In this document: piece after piece, positions 19,178 to 28,148 of the stretch
Numbering within the stretch: the first letter of the stretch is position 1
Layout: every line of letters starts with the position of its first letter
From: Azospirillum sp.
GTDB lineage: Bacteria; Pseudomonadota; Alphaproteobacteria; Azospirillales; Azospirillaceae
Assembly (NCBI GenBank): GCA_027486405.1
Contig: JAIXPD010000020.1
Coordinates: 173,452 to 237,451 of the forward strand
Reading direction: 5' to 3'
Length of the DNA: 64,000 nucleotides
Notes under the pieces: generated by a model
Told to the model about the DNA's origin: nothing
Databases searched by the model: none
Seen by the model: only the letters and a program-made list of their open reading frames with translations
Translations under genes and position numbers: made by a program

Positions 19178-20044
19178 GTGACGATCACCCTGTCCGCCCT
19201 GCGCCGTCTGGCCGAAACCCGCCTGCGCGGCGCGGGGGTGGACACCCCCGATCTGGACGCGCGCCTGCTGCTGGAACACGCGCTGGGTGTCACCCGCACG
19301 GATTTCATTACGAAATCGGAACAGATGATAGCGGCGGCGGATCAGGCCCGCGCGCTGGCCCTGATCGACCGCCGCGCGGCGCGCGAGCCGGTGGGCCGCA
19401 TCCTGGGGCATCGGGAGTTCTGGACGATCGATCTGGCCCTGAATTCCGACACGCTGGAACCCCGACCCGACACCGAAACGGTGGTGGACGCGGTGCTGGC
19501 GGCGATCCCGGACCATGACGCGGCCTTGACCCTGTTGGATCTCGGGACCGGAACGGGTTGCATCCTGCTGGCGCTGCTGTCGGAACTGCCCAACGCGCGC
19601 GGGGTGGGGGTCGATCTCAGCCCGTTGGCGGTCGCGGCGGCCCGCGACAACGCCGACCGCAACGGGCTGGCGGCGCGGTCCCATTTCCAAACCGGCGATT
19701 GGGCCAGTGATATCCGTGATCGTTTCGACATCGTTGTGTCAAACCCGCCCTACATCCCCAGCGCCGACATCGCCGCCCTGGCCCCGGAGGTGCGGGAGCA
19801 TGACCCGATGCGCGCCCTGGATGGCGGGCCGGACGGGCTGGCCCCTTACCGCATCATCGCCGCCCAACTGCCAACCCTGCTGACCCCCGGCGGGCTGGTG
19901 GCGTTCGAGGTCGGGCAGGGGCAGGCGGCCGATGTCGCCGAGCTGCTGGAGCGCCAGGGGCTGGGCGACATCACCCGGCTGCGCGATCTGGGCGGGATCG
20001 AGCGCTGCGTCCGCGCCCGGAACGGCGGTTCCACCGGGGGCTGA
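19178..20044 (+). CDS. prmC: release factor glutamine methyltransferase PrmC
   Basis: PrmC methylates the Gln of the GGQ motif in RF1 and RF2, raising termination efficiency. The 288-residue product has an N-terminal helical domain (1-80), SAM motif I LLDLGTGTGCILL (about 119-131), and the catalytic NPPY at 189-192. The GTG start is supported by CGGAG seven bases upstream. It follows prfA after 196 bases. The DUF4167 gene comes next, after 288 bases that show no further coding signal. Confidence 0.96.
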   Translation: MTITLSALRRLAETRLRGAGVDTPDLDARLLLEHALGVTRTDFITKSEQMIAAADQARALALIDRRAAREPVGRILGHREFWTIDLALNSDTLEPRPDTETVVDAVLAAIPDHDAALTLLDLGTGTGCILLALLSELPNARGVGVDLSPLAVAAARDNADRNGLAARSHFQTGDWASDIRDRFDIVVSNPPYIPSADIAALAPEVREHDPMRALDGGPDGLAPYRIIAAQLPTLLTPGGLVAFEVGQGQAADVAELLERQGLGDITRLRDLGGIERCVRARNGGSTGG

Positions 20045-20332
20045 GAAAAGACGGGTTGGGCAAAAAAAGGATTGGATTGACCGGCGGCGGCGGATAGTGT
20101 GCGGTGATACGACCGTGATTGTGGCGTGTGCGGGCCTTTGTGCCCTGGCGTGGGGCAACGCCGGGCGTTTCACCGCAACAGGCAGGCGCACCCGCCCGAA
20201 CCGTGTCGTTTGATCCCCGTGACCCATCCATGGATGACCATGGCGGGCTTGGCGGCCGAACCGAACAGGTCGGAAGGGCCGCTGCCGCGTTCCGGGGAAT
20301 ACGCTTCTCTTGCATGGGGCCTTAAGAGCCGA

Positions 20333-20776
20333 ATGAGACAGGGACCGAACTCCAGGCGTTCGCGTGGCCGTGGCAACAATGGCGGCGGGGGCGGTGGTGG
20401 TGGTGGCAACGGCGGCGGCAACAACGCCGGTCGCCGTCAGAATGTGCCGCTGCGCCATCAGAACTTCGACAGCAACGGGCCGGACGTGCGCATTCGCGGC
20501 AACGCGTGGCAGGTCCATGAGAAGTATCAGGCGCTGGCGCGCGACGCGATGTCGGCGGGCGACCGGGTGCAGGCGGAAAACTACCTGCAACACGCGGAGC
20601 ATTACCTCCGCATCATCAACCAGATCCAGGAATCGGAAAACCGCCAACGCGGCGGCGCACCGGCGTCCGGTCACGCCCAACCCTCCAGCAGCACCGCTCA
20701 ACCCGGCGATGATGAGGATGGCGGGGGCGAGGATGAGGTCGACGGCGTCGAAGAGCGCGCCACCGTCAACGCCTGA
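20333..20776 (+). CDS. DUF4167 domain-containing protein
   Basis: The 147-residue product begins with a highly basic, Gly/Asn-rich disordered region (residues 1-40, RRSRGRG and poly-Gly/Asn) followed by the conserved DUF4167 core (about 45-105), including VRIRGNAWQVHEKYQALARDA and AENYLQHAEHYLRI. The family is largely alphaproteobacterial and its function is unknown; the basic low-complexity head suggests nucleic-acid contact, which is inference. The ATG at 20333 has AAGAG just upstream. It lies between prmC and clpB, a conserved neighbourhood in the class. Confidence 0.9.
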   Translation: MRQGPNSRRSRGRGNNGGGGGGGGGNGGGNNAGRRQNVPLRHQNFDSNGPDVRIRGNAWQVHEKYQALARDAMSAGDRVQAENYLQHAEHYLRIINQIQESENRQRGGAPASGHAQPSSSTAQPGDDEDGGGEDEVDGVEERATVNA

Positions 20777-20912
20777 GTCCTTGTCGGACGGTTGGGTCTG
20801 ACGGCGGGGTGAGGGGCCGGGAAACCGTTGACCCTCACCCGATTGCCGCTTTTTCTGTTTGTCCCGCCTGCTGTTTGTCCCGCCTGGGCCGGGATGGCGG
20901 ATGTCGGCCCGT

Positions 20913-21680
20913 TCAGGCCCCGGTCAGGTCCACTGGGTCGCCAAGGGCGACACGCCCATCGGCGATCACGCGGGCGCGCAGGGCGATGTGGGCGTGGCCA
21001 TAGCCGCGCTCCATGATCGGCCCCAGGGCCAGATCGGCCACGCCGCTGTCCGGGTTCACGTTGTTGGCCGGTCGGCACTCCACCGCCTCGATCACGCGCA
21101 GGGTGGCCCCGCCGACGGTCAACTCCCGCCCGATCCACGCCCGTTCGGCCCAGGGGGCCAGCCCATCCAACAGCAGATTGGCGCGCATACGGCGCGGATC
21201 GATCGGCTGTTTGGCGATCCGCTCCTCCACATCGCGCAGGCTGGCGCGGTTCAGCAGCAGGAGCGACGGTTCTTCCGTGTCGCCGAAGGACCCGCCCTTG
21301 GCGTCCACCAGACGCGGCATGCCGGGAACGATGCCCGCCAGATAGGCGGCGAAAAACTGCTCCAGCAGCGTCCGCCCCATCGGCTGGTCCAACCGCCCGC
21401 GCGACACCTGCCGCCCGCCGCGCCGGATGATGAGCGACTGGGTGTCCTCGTCAAACAGCGTGTCGAGCGCGGCCAGCTTTTCCGTGCGGTCCAGCGTGAA
21501 GAAATCGGATGGCAACCGCCAGCCATCGGACTCCGTGTCCAACGCCGCCGGCCCGTGCAGCAGCCCATAGCGACGGTCAAGCGGAATGGCCTGCCCGGCG
21601 GTCAGATCGACAGCGGGCAGATCCTGGCCGCTCAACCCCTTCACGGGGTAACGGCGAATGGCGGCGACGGTCGTGTTCAT
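20913..21680 (-). CDS. MOSC domain-containing protein with MOSC N-terminal barrel
   Basis: MOSC proteins handle sulfur or molybdenum cofactor chemistry, as in the C-terminal part of Moco sulfurases and in mARC/YcbX-type enzymes. The 255-residue product has an N-terminal beta-barrel domain (about 1-100, IRRYPVKGLSGQ) and a C-terminal MOSC domain (about 105-255) with RMRANLLLDGL, WIGRELTVG and the conserved cysteine in VECRPANNVNPDSG. No adjacent redox domain is present, so a YiiM/YcbX-like sulfur-carrier role is inferred only. The ATG at 21680 falls inside an inverted repeat (21674-21698); in-frame codons extend to 21719. Confidence 0.87.
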   Translation of the reverse strand: MNTTVAAIRRYPVKGLSGQDLPAVDLTAGQAIPLDRRYGLLHGPAALDTESDGWRLPSDFFTLDRTEKLAALDTLFDEDTQSLIIRRGGRQVSRGRLDQPMGRTLLEQFFAAYLAGIVPGMPRLVDAKGGSFGDTEEPSLLLLNRASLRDVEERIAKQPIDPRRMRANLLLDGLAPWAERAWIGRELTVGGATLRVIEAVECRPANNVNPDSGVADLALGPIMERGYGHAHIALRARVIADGRVALGDPVDLTGA

Positions 21681-21698
21681 TGCACTGCACAATGAACA
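21674..21698. promoter_or_regulatory. 25-base inverted repeat over the MOSC gene start
   Basis: TGTTCATTG (21674-21682) is perfectly repeated in inverse at 21690-21698 with a seven-base centre. The left arm contains the MOSC gene's start codon. It could be an operator or a hairpin that hides the ribosome site. No regulator gene is adjacent. Confidence 0.45.
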
Positions 21699-21771
21699 GG
21701 CTGGGGCCGGATCTGTCAACCACGGCGAAGGTCTGGGGGTGGTGACGACTCTGAAGCATTCCCCACGCCGG

Positions 21772-21797
21772 ACAAATCCGAATTACAAATCCGAATT
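21772..21797. repeat. 13-bp perfect tandem repeat upstream of clpB
   Basis: ACAAATCCGAATT occurs twice head-to-tail. It is AT-rich relative to surroundings and lies 160 bases before the clpB start in the divergent MOSC-clpB gap, so a regulator binding site is possible. About 40 bases downstream, CTTG near 21839 followed by CTACAT loosely resembles a heat-shock sigma promoter, which would suit clpB but is weak. Confidence 0.5.
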
Positions 21798-21956
21798 GGT
21801 GATGCGCGGGGCGGTGATGCCCTTTCCCGCGCCATGGTCTTGCGTGGCCGGTGGCTGTGACTACATCTGGTGCAGCATCCTTGCGGATCGCACATTCGTG
21901 GATCGGAACGACCGGGCTGCCGCGCGGACGGTCGTTGGAAGAAGGGGGGCCGCCTG

Positions 21957-24587
21957 ATGGACTTTGAGAAATACACCGAACGCAGCCGGGGTTTTGTCCA
22001 GGCCGCGCAGACGCTGGCGACCCGGCGGGGCCATCAGCGGTTGACGCCCGAACATCTGCTGAAAACCTTGCTGGACGACAAGGAGGGGCTGGCCGCCAAC
22101 CTGATCCGCGCCGCCGGGGGCGATCCCGTCGCCGCGCTGTCCGCTGTGGACGCGGAGCTGGACAAACAGCCGAAGGTGGAGGGCAGCGGGGCTGGGCAAC
22201 TGTTCCTGTCGCCCGAACTGTCGCGCGTGTTCGAACAGGCGGAAAAGGTCGCGGAAAAGGCCGGGGACAGCTTCGTCACCGCCGAACGCATCCTGCTGGC
22301 CCTGACGATGGCCGACGGCACGCCGTCCGCCAGGCTGCTGAAGGCGGCGGGCGTCACCCCGCAGGGGCTGAACACCGCCATCAATCAGGTCCGCAAGGGC
22401 CGCACCGCCGACAGCGCCAGCGCCGAGCAGGGTTATGACGCGCTGAAGAAATACGCCCGCGACCTGACCGAATCGGCGCGCGAGGGCAAGCTGGATCCCG
22501 TGATCGGGCGCGACGAGGAAATCCGCCGCACCATCCAGGTTCTGGCCCGCCGGACCAAGAACAACCCGGTCCTGATCGGCGAACCCGGCGTCGGCAAGAC
22601 CGCCATCGTCGAGGGGCTGGCCCAGCGCATCGTCAAGGGCGACGTGCCGGAAGGGCTGAAGAACAAGCGTCTGCTGGCGCTGGATCTCGCTGGGATGGTG
22701 GCCGGGGCCAAATACCGTGGCGAGTTCGAGGAGCGGCTGAAGGCCGTGCTGTCGGAAATCCAGGCGGCGGCGGGCGAGATCGTCGTGTTCATCGACGAGC
22801 TGCACACGCTGGTCGGGGCGGGCAAGGCCGATGGGGCGATGGACGCCTCCAACATGCTGAAACCGGCGCTGGCGCGCGGCGAGCTGCATTGCGTTGGTGC
22901 CACCACGTTGGACGAATACCGCAAGCACATCGAAAAGGACGCCGCGCTGGCCCGCCGCTTCCAATCGGTCTTCGTGCCCGAACCGACGGTGGAGGACACC
23001 ATCTCCATCCTGCGCGGGCTGAAGGAGCGGTACGAGGTCCATCACGGCGTGCGCGTGACCGACGCGGCCATCGTCGCGGCGGCCACCCTGTCCAACCGCT
23101 ACATCACCGACCGTTTCCTGCCCGACAAGGCCATCGACCTGATCGACGAGGCGGCGAGCCGCCTGCGCATGGCGGTGGACACCAAGCCGGAGAACATCGA
23201 CGAACTCGACCGCCGCATCATCCAGTTGAAGATCGAGCGCGAGGCGCTGAAGCGCGAGTCCGATCAGGGATCCAAGGACCGCTTTGCCAATCTGGAACGC
23301 GAGTTGGCGGAGCTGGAGCAGGAATCGGCCGAACTCACCGCCAAATGGCAGGCGGAGAAGGACCAGCTTCAGGGCGCGCAGAAGATCAAGGAGGATCTGG
23401 AAAAGGCGCGGACCGAACTGGACGTCGCCCAGCGCGCGGGCAACTGGGGTCGGGCGGGCGAACTGACCTACAGCGTCATCCCCGGCCTGGAAAGCGCGCT
23501 GAAGACCGCCGAGGCGCACGCCGCCAACCGGATGCTGAACGAGGAGGTGCGCGACACCGACATCGCCGGGGTGGTCAGCCGCTGGACCGGCGTGCCGGTG
23601 GACAAGATGCTGGCGGGTGAACGGGAAAAGCTGCTGGCGATGGAAAGCCGCCTGCGCGGCCGGGTCATCGGCCAGGAGGAGGCGATCGTCGCCGTGTCCA
23701 ACGCCGTCCGCCGGTCGCGGGCGGGCTTGCAGGATCCCAACCGGCCCATCGGCTCCTTCCTGTTCCTCGGTCCGACCGGCGTCGGCAAGACCGAACTGAC
23801 CAAGGCGCTGGCCGAATTCCTGTTCGACGACGAAACCGCCATGGTCCGGCTCGACATGTCGGAATACATGGAAAAACACTCCGTCGCCCGCATGATCGGC
23901 GCGCCTCCGGGCTATGTCGGCTATGAGGAGGGCGGGGCGCTGACCGAGGCGGTGCGCCGTCGGCCCTATCAGGTCGTGCTGTTCGACGAGGTGGAAAAGG
24001 CCCACCCGGACGTCTTCAACGTGCTGCTTCAGGTGCTCGACGACGGTCGTTTGACCGATGGGCAGGGGCGGACGGTGGATTTCCGCAACGTCGTCATCAT
24101 CATGACGTCCAACCTCGGCTCGCAGGCTTTGGCCGAACAGCCGGAGGGCGAGGACTCCTCCGCCGTGCGCGGCGAGGTGATGGAGGCGGTGCGGGCGCAT
24201 TTCCGCCCCGAATTCCTCAACCGGCTGGATGAGATCCTGCTGTTCCACCGGCTCGACCGGCGGCACATGGGCGGCATCGTCTCCATCCAGTTGGGGCGTC
24301 TGGTCAAGATGCTGGCCGACCGCGACATCACCCTGGAGGTGGACGCGGCGGCGACCGAATGGCTGGCCGAGGCGGGCTATGATCCCGTCTATGGTGCGCG
24401 GCCGTTGAAGCGGGTGATCCAGCGCGAGCTGCAAAACCCGCTCGCCACCATGATCCTGGAGGGCCGCGTCAGCGATGGCCAGACGGTGTCGGTGGGGGCG
24501 GAGGCCGGGGTGTTGACCATCAACGGCGTGGCGGTGTCCGAACAGGGCCGCCGCACCGACGCGCCAACGGCCAAGACCGTGCATTGA
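21957..24587 (+). CDS. clpB: ATP-dependent disaggregase ClpB
   Basis: ClpB is the Hsp100 chaperone that, with DnaK, threads and rescues aggregated proteins. The 876-residue product has the N-domain (1-150), AAA-1 with Walker A GEPGVGKT near 207, a middle coiled-coil domain (about 405-520, rich in Glu/Lys/Leu), AAA-2 with GPTGVGKT near 605, and the D2 small domain. The middle domain separates it from ClpA. The ATG at 21957 has AAGGGGGG upstream. Heat-shock control is expected for the family; only a weak promoter candidate is visible. Confidence 0.97.
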   Translation: MDFEKYTERSRGFVQAAQTLATRRGHQRLTPEHLLKTLLDDKEGLAANLIRAAGGDPVAALSAVDAELDKQPKVEGSGAGQLFLSPELSRVFEQAEKVAEKAGDSFVTAERILLALTMADGTPSARLLKAAGVTPQGLNTAINQVRKGRTADSASAEQGYDALKKYARDLTESAREGKLDPVIGRDEEIRRTIQVLARRTKNNPVLIGEPGVGKTAIVEGLAQRIVKGDVPEGLKNKRLLALDLAGMVAGAKYRGEFEERLKAVLSEIQAAAGEIVVFIDELHTLVGAGKADGAMDASNMLKPALARGELHCVGATTLDEYRKHIEKDAALARRFQSVFVPEPTVEDTISILRGLKERYEVHHGVRVTDAAIVAAATLSNRYITDRFLPDKAIDLIDEAASRLRMAVDTKPENIDELDRRIIQLKIEREALKRESDQGSKDRFANLERELAELEQESAELTAKWQAEKDQLQGAQKIKEDLEKARTELDVAQRAGNWGRAGELTYSVIPGLESALKTAEAHAANRMLNEEVRDTDIAGVVSRWTGVPVDKMLAGEREKLLAMESRLRGRVIGQEEAIVAVSNAVRRSRAGLQDPNRPIGSFLFLGPTGVGKTELTKALAEFLFDDETAMVRLDMSEYMEKHSVARMIGAPPGYVGYEEGGALTEAVRRRPYQVVLFDEVEKAHPDVFNVLLQVLDDGRLTDGQGRTVDFRNVVIIMTSNLGSQALAEQPEGEDSSAVRGEVMEAVRAHFRPEFLNRLDEILLFHRLDRRHMGGIVSIQLGRLVKMLADRDITLEVDAAATEWLAEAGYDPVYGARPLKRVIQRELQNPLATMILEGRVSDGQTVSVGAEAGVLTINGVAVSEQGRRTDAPTAKTVH

Positions 24588-24612
24588 CGGCGCGCTGACC
24601 GCAAGCTGACCG

Positions 24613-24658
24613 GAACGGCGCGCCCGTCTCCCGCCACAGGGGAGAGGGCGCGCCGTTC
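24613..24658. repeat. long hairpin between clpB and rsmB
   Basis: A 13-bp stem (24613-24625 with 24646-24658) continues after one bulged base as a 6-bp stem (TCTCCC with GGGAGA) around a seven-base loop. It is very GC-rich with no following T-run. It could stall transcription, act as a Rho-assisted end of the clpB message, or protect the 3' end. Confidence 0.7.
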
Positions 24659-24715
24659 GGCGAATTCCCAAACAGCCCCATCGACACCGGCACCTGAGCG
24701 CGCTAAATCCAGTCG

Positions 24716-26011
24716 ATGACCGACACCACCCTCGCCGCTCGCGGCGTCGCGCTCGATTTGCTGCGCGACGTGCTGCGCAAGTCCGTTCCCTTCGACGACG
24801 CGTTCGACGCGCACCCCGATCTTGCCGGGCTGGAGCCGCGCGACCGTGGTTTCGTCCGCGTGCTGGTCGCCACGGTGTTGCGCCGCCTGGGCCAGATCGA
24901 CGAGCTGATCCAGACCAGCCTGGCCAAGCCGGGGCTGCCCAAGGCGGCGATCCACGACATGCTGCGGTTGGGGGTGGCGCAACTGGTCTTCCTCAACACC
25001 CCGCCGCACGCCGCCGTCGACACGGCGGTGGAACTGGCGGCCCAGCGCAACGCGGCTCCTTACAAGGGCCTCATCAACGCGGTGCTGCGCCGGATCGGGC
25101 GGGAAGGCGCAACGCTGGCGGCCCAGCAGGACGCCGGGCGGCTCAACACCCCCGATTGGATGTGGCTGTCCTGGCGCACCGCCTACGGCACGGCCCGGGC
25201 GCGCGGGATCGTTGAGGCGCATCTGCACGAAGCCCCGCTCGACTTCACCGCCAAGGACGACCCCGCCGCCTGGGCGGAGCGGCTGGAGGCGGCGTTGCTG
25301 CCGACCGGCGCGCTGCGGCGGACGACCAGCGGTTCCGTTCCCGAACTGCCGGGCTTTGACGAGGGCGCGTGGTGGGTCCAGGATCTGGCCGCTTCGCTGC
25401 CCGCCAAGCTGTTCGGCGATCTGCGCGGCAAGCGCGTGTTCGATCTGTGCGCCGCCCCTGGCGGCAAGACCGCGCAACTGGCCGCGCAGGGCGCGCGCGT
25501 CACCGCGCTCGACCGCTCGGCCAAGCGGCTGGAGCGGGTGACGGAAAACCTCGCCCGCTTGCGGTTGGAGGCCGAGGTCATCACCGCCGACGCGGCGGCC
25601 TGGATGCCGGAGGAGGCCGCCGACGCGGTGCTGCTCGACGCCCCCTGTTCGGCCACCGGCGCGGTCCGCCGCCACCCCGACATTCTGCGGGTCAAGACGC
25701 CCGACGACATCGCCAAGCTGGCCAAGGCGCAAGGGCGGCTGCTGGCCCACGCGGTCGGTCTGGTCAAGCCGGGCGGCACGCTGATCTACTGCACCTGCTC
25801 CATCCAGCCGGAGGAGGGCGAGGCGCAGATCACCCGCCTGCTGGCGCGCGACGCGCGGGTGCAGCGTCACCCCATCACCCCGGACGAGCTGGGCGGCTTG
25901 ACCGAGATCCTGAATCCGCTGGGGGAGGTGCGCTCGCTGCCCGGCATGCTGGCCGATCTGGGCGGCATCGACGGGTTCTTTGTGTCCCGGCTGCGGCGTG
26001 TCGGCGCATGA
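24716..26011 (+). CDS. rsmB: 16S rRNA (cytosine-967-C5)-methyltransferase RsmB
   Basis: RsmB methylates C967 of 16S rRNA. The 431-residue product has a NusB-like RNA-binding domain (about 1-140) and a Rossmann methyltransferase with SAM motif FDLCAAPGGKTAQL, the motif IV cysteine in LLDAPCSATGAVRRHPD and the motif VI catalytic cysteine in YCTCSIQPEEGE. Both cysteines of the m5C mechanism are present. Spacing from clpB (128 bases, with a long hairpin) suggests its own promoter. The next gene is a heparinase-like protein. Confidence 0.95.
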   Translation: MTDTTLAARGVALDLLRDVLRKSVPFDDAFDAHPDLAGLEPRDRGFVRVLVATVLRRLGQIDELIQTSLAKPGLPKAAIHDMLRLGVAQLVFLNTPPHAAVDTAVELAAQRNAAPYKGLINAVLRRIGREGATLAAQQDAGRLNTPDWMWLSWRTAYGTARARGIVEAHLHEAPLDFTAKDDPAAWAERLEAALLPTGALRRTTSGSVPELPGFDEGAWWVQDLAASLPAKLFGDLRGKRVFDLCAAPGGKTAQLAAQGARVTALDRSAKRLERVTENLARLRLEAEVITADAAAWMPEEAADAVLLDAPCSATGAVRRHPDILRVKTPDDIAKLAKAQGRLLAHAVGLVKPGGTLIYCTCSIQPEEGEAQITRLLARDARVQRHPITPDELGGLTEILNPLGEVRSLPGMLADLGGIDGFFVSRLRRVGA

Positions 26012-26158
26012 TTCGTGATGGTGGGGCGGCCCCGCGCCTTGCGGCGGCGGCGGTGACTTGATAGGACACAGACATGCCCCCGTCCTTGCTGCACCGCACC
26101 GCAACACGCCTGCCCGCCGGCCGTTTCCGCCGTCAGCGGTCCTGAAGGGGTGGCCGCG

Positions 26159-27844
26159 ATGGGCAAAGGGGCGGGCAAGGGGACGGGCAGGGGGGCCGGT
26201 GGTGCGGGACGGATCCGCAGCGGACTCGCGCGCATTGCCTACGGGAACCCGCTCTATTCCCTGATGCTGAGCGGACGGGCACCGGCGGCGCTGTCCGTGG
26301 TCCCGCCCGATCCATGGCCCGGCGATCCCAGCGACGGTTCGGCCTTTCTGGCCGGGATGCTGCGCATGGCCGGGCAATCCATGGCCATCGACCCCAACGG
26401 TGAACCGCCCTGGCGGATGCCGGGGGCCAGCCCGGTTTGGCTGAGGGCGCTGCACGGATTCGACTGGATGCGCGACCTGCGCGCCGTCGGCGGCGACATG
26501 GCGCGGCGGCGGGCGCGGGTGCTGGTCTGGTCCTGGCTGGAGCACAATGGCGGTTGGAACAGCCAGGGATGGGCACCGGACACCCTGGGGACCCGGGTCG
26601 CCAACTGGATCGGTCTGCATGATTTCTATTGCGCGTCCGCCGACGACGAGTTCCGCGCGCGGGTGTTCGAGCATCTCGGGCGGCAGGTCCGTCATCTGGC
26701 CCGCGTCCTGCCCGCCCGGTTGGACGGCGCGCCGCTGATCGCCGCGATCAAGGGGCTGATCTATGGCGGTTTCTGCCTGCCCGGTCTGGAGCGGGCGGGG
26801 CAGGACGGCTTGCGGCTGCTCGACCGCGCCTTGCCGGGCCAAATCCTGCCCGATGGCGGGCATGTGGAGCGCAACCCGTCGGTGCATCTGCGGGTGCTGC
26901 GCGACCTGATCGACATCCGCGCGGTGCTGCGGGTGGCCCGCGTCGAGGCCCCGGAATCCCTGCAACCGGCCATCGAGCGGATGACTCCGGCCCTGCGCTT
27001 CTTCCGCCACGGTGACGGCGGTCTGGCCCTGTTCAACGGCGGACGGGAGGAGGAACCGGCGCTGGTGGACACCGTGCTGGCCCAGGCCGACGTCCGTGGC
27101 CGCACCCTGCGCAGCGCCCCCCACAGCGGCTATGAGCGGTTGATCGCCGCGCGCACCCTGGTTCTGCTCGACACCGGCGCGCCGCCGTCCGCCGGGCTGG
27201 ACCGGATGGCCCACGCCGGAACCCTGTCGATGGAGATGTCCGTCAACAAGGAGCGGCTGATCGTCAATTGCGGCAGCCACCCGGCCCAGCGCGGGCCGTG
27301 GCGCTTGGCGCTGGCCGGATCGGCGGCCCACTCCACCGTCGTCGTCGCCGACACCAATTCGGCGGAGGTGCTGGAGGCGGGCGGGCTTGGCCGCCGCCCC
27401 TCGCACGTCGGCTGCGAACGGCAGGAATCGGGCAGCGCCGTTCTGGTGGTCGCCACCCACAACGGCTACAGCAAGGGGTTCAGCCTGCTGCACCGCCGCC
27501 GCGTCTATCTGGCCGAGAACGGCGAGGATCTGCGCGGCGAAGACACGCTGGAACCGGTGCTTGGCGCGCAGGCGACCGACCAGCCCTTCGCCATCCGCTT
27601 CCACCTGCACCCGACGGTGCAACCGATTCTGGTGCAGGGCGGGGCGCAGGTGATCCTGCGCCTGCCCAGCGGCAACGTGTGGCGGTTGCGGGCGACCGGC
27701 GTGGCGCTGGAACTGGCCGAAAGCATCTATCTGGGGACCGGCGACGAACCGCGCCGCAGCGCCCAGATCGTGATGCACGGGCATAGCGGCCCCGACGGCG
27801 TGACGGTCAAATGGGCCTTGCGCCGCGAGCGCAAGGCGGCGTAA
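26159..27844 (+). CDS. heparinase II/III family protein
   Basis: The 561-residue product has the two-part layout of the family: an N-terminal alpha/alpha toroid (about 60-310, including HNGGWNSQGW, NWIGLHDF and GGHVERNPSVHLRVL) and a C-terminal beta-sandwich lyase-like domain (about 320-555, with SVNKERLIVNCGSHP and AHSTVVVADTNS). The family includes glycosaminoglycan lyases, but bacterial members of this type between rsmB and purH have no established substrate; a role in envelope polysaccharide is inference. No signal peptide is seen. The ATG at 26159 has AAGGGG nearby; an in-frame GTG at 26150 is an alternative. Confidence 0.85.
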   Translation: MGKGAGKGTGRGAGGAGRIRSGLARIAYGNPLYSLMLSGRAPAALSVVPPDPWPGDPSDGSAFLAGMLRMAGQSMAIDPNGEPPWRMPGASPVWLRALHGFDWMRDLRAVGGDMARRRARVLVWSWLEHNGGWNSQGWAPDTLGTRVANWIGLHDFYCASADDEFRARVFEHLGRQVRHLARVLPARLDGAPLIAAIKGLIYGGFCLPGLERAGQDGLRLLDRALPGQILPDGGHVERNPSVHLRVLRDLIDIRAVLRVARVEAPESLQPAIERMTPALRFFRHGDGGLALFNGGREEEPALVDTVLAQADVRGRTLRSAPHSGYERLIAARTLVLLDTGAPPSAGLDRMAHAGTLSMEMSVNKERLIVNCGSHPAQRGPWRLALAGSAAHSTVVVADTNSAEVLEAGGLGRRPSHVGCERQESGSAVLVVATHNGYSKGFSLLHRRRVYLAENGEDLRGEDTLEPVLGAQATDQPFAIRFHLHPTVQPILVQGGAQVILRLPSGNVWRLRATGVALELAESIYLGTGDEPRRSAQIVMHGHSGPDGVTVKWALRRERKAA

Positions 27845-27906
27845 ATCCCGCCATCCGCAGTGGCCGGACCTGATCGCCGAAGCGACTCGCATCGGCGGAC
27901 GGGAAC

Positions 27907-28105
27907 GGAGACACGGACGAACAGGATTGGCGCACGGACGAACGCGGAGTTTTCACTCTGTGTTTATCTGTGTTCATCGGTGGATAAAAACCCGGCTTCG
28001 GTCCAGTGAGATTATCCACAGATGAACACCGATAAACACAGATGAATGTCTTTGCGTTCATCCGTGCTTTTCTTATTCCGTGTTCATCCCGTGTGTCTTC
28101 TGGCC
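27907..28105. repeat. intergenic foldback element B (CACAGAT type) upstream of purH
   Basis: The core arms 27957-27987 and 28012-28042 are inverted copies matching at 29 of 31 bases around a 24-base centre. Pairing continues outward: 27932-27945 matches 28054-28067 at 13 of 14, and weaker pairing reaches about 27907 and 28100. The total is nearly 200 bases, filling most of the 304-base gap before purH. The right core arm begins with TTATCCACA, a perfect DnaA-box sequence, probably by coincidence with the repeat unit. Confidence 0.9.
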
Positions 28106-28148
28106 GCGTCGCGCCCGCGCAACAACGTTCGACGATCAGGAACACGCC

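Noticed and set aside
24389..27892. A long minus-strand frame opposite clpB, rsmB and the heparinase-like gene
   Set aside because: It spans three unrelated sense genes and their gaps with low-complexity residues; no motif was found.
27957..28042. CRISPR-like repeats near 28 kb
   Set aside because: The units are contiguous and inverted rather than direct repeats with unique spacers, and no cas gene is nearby.
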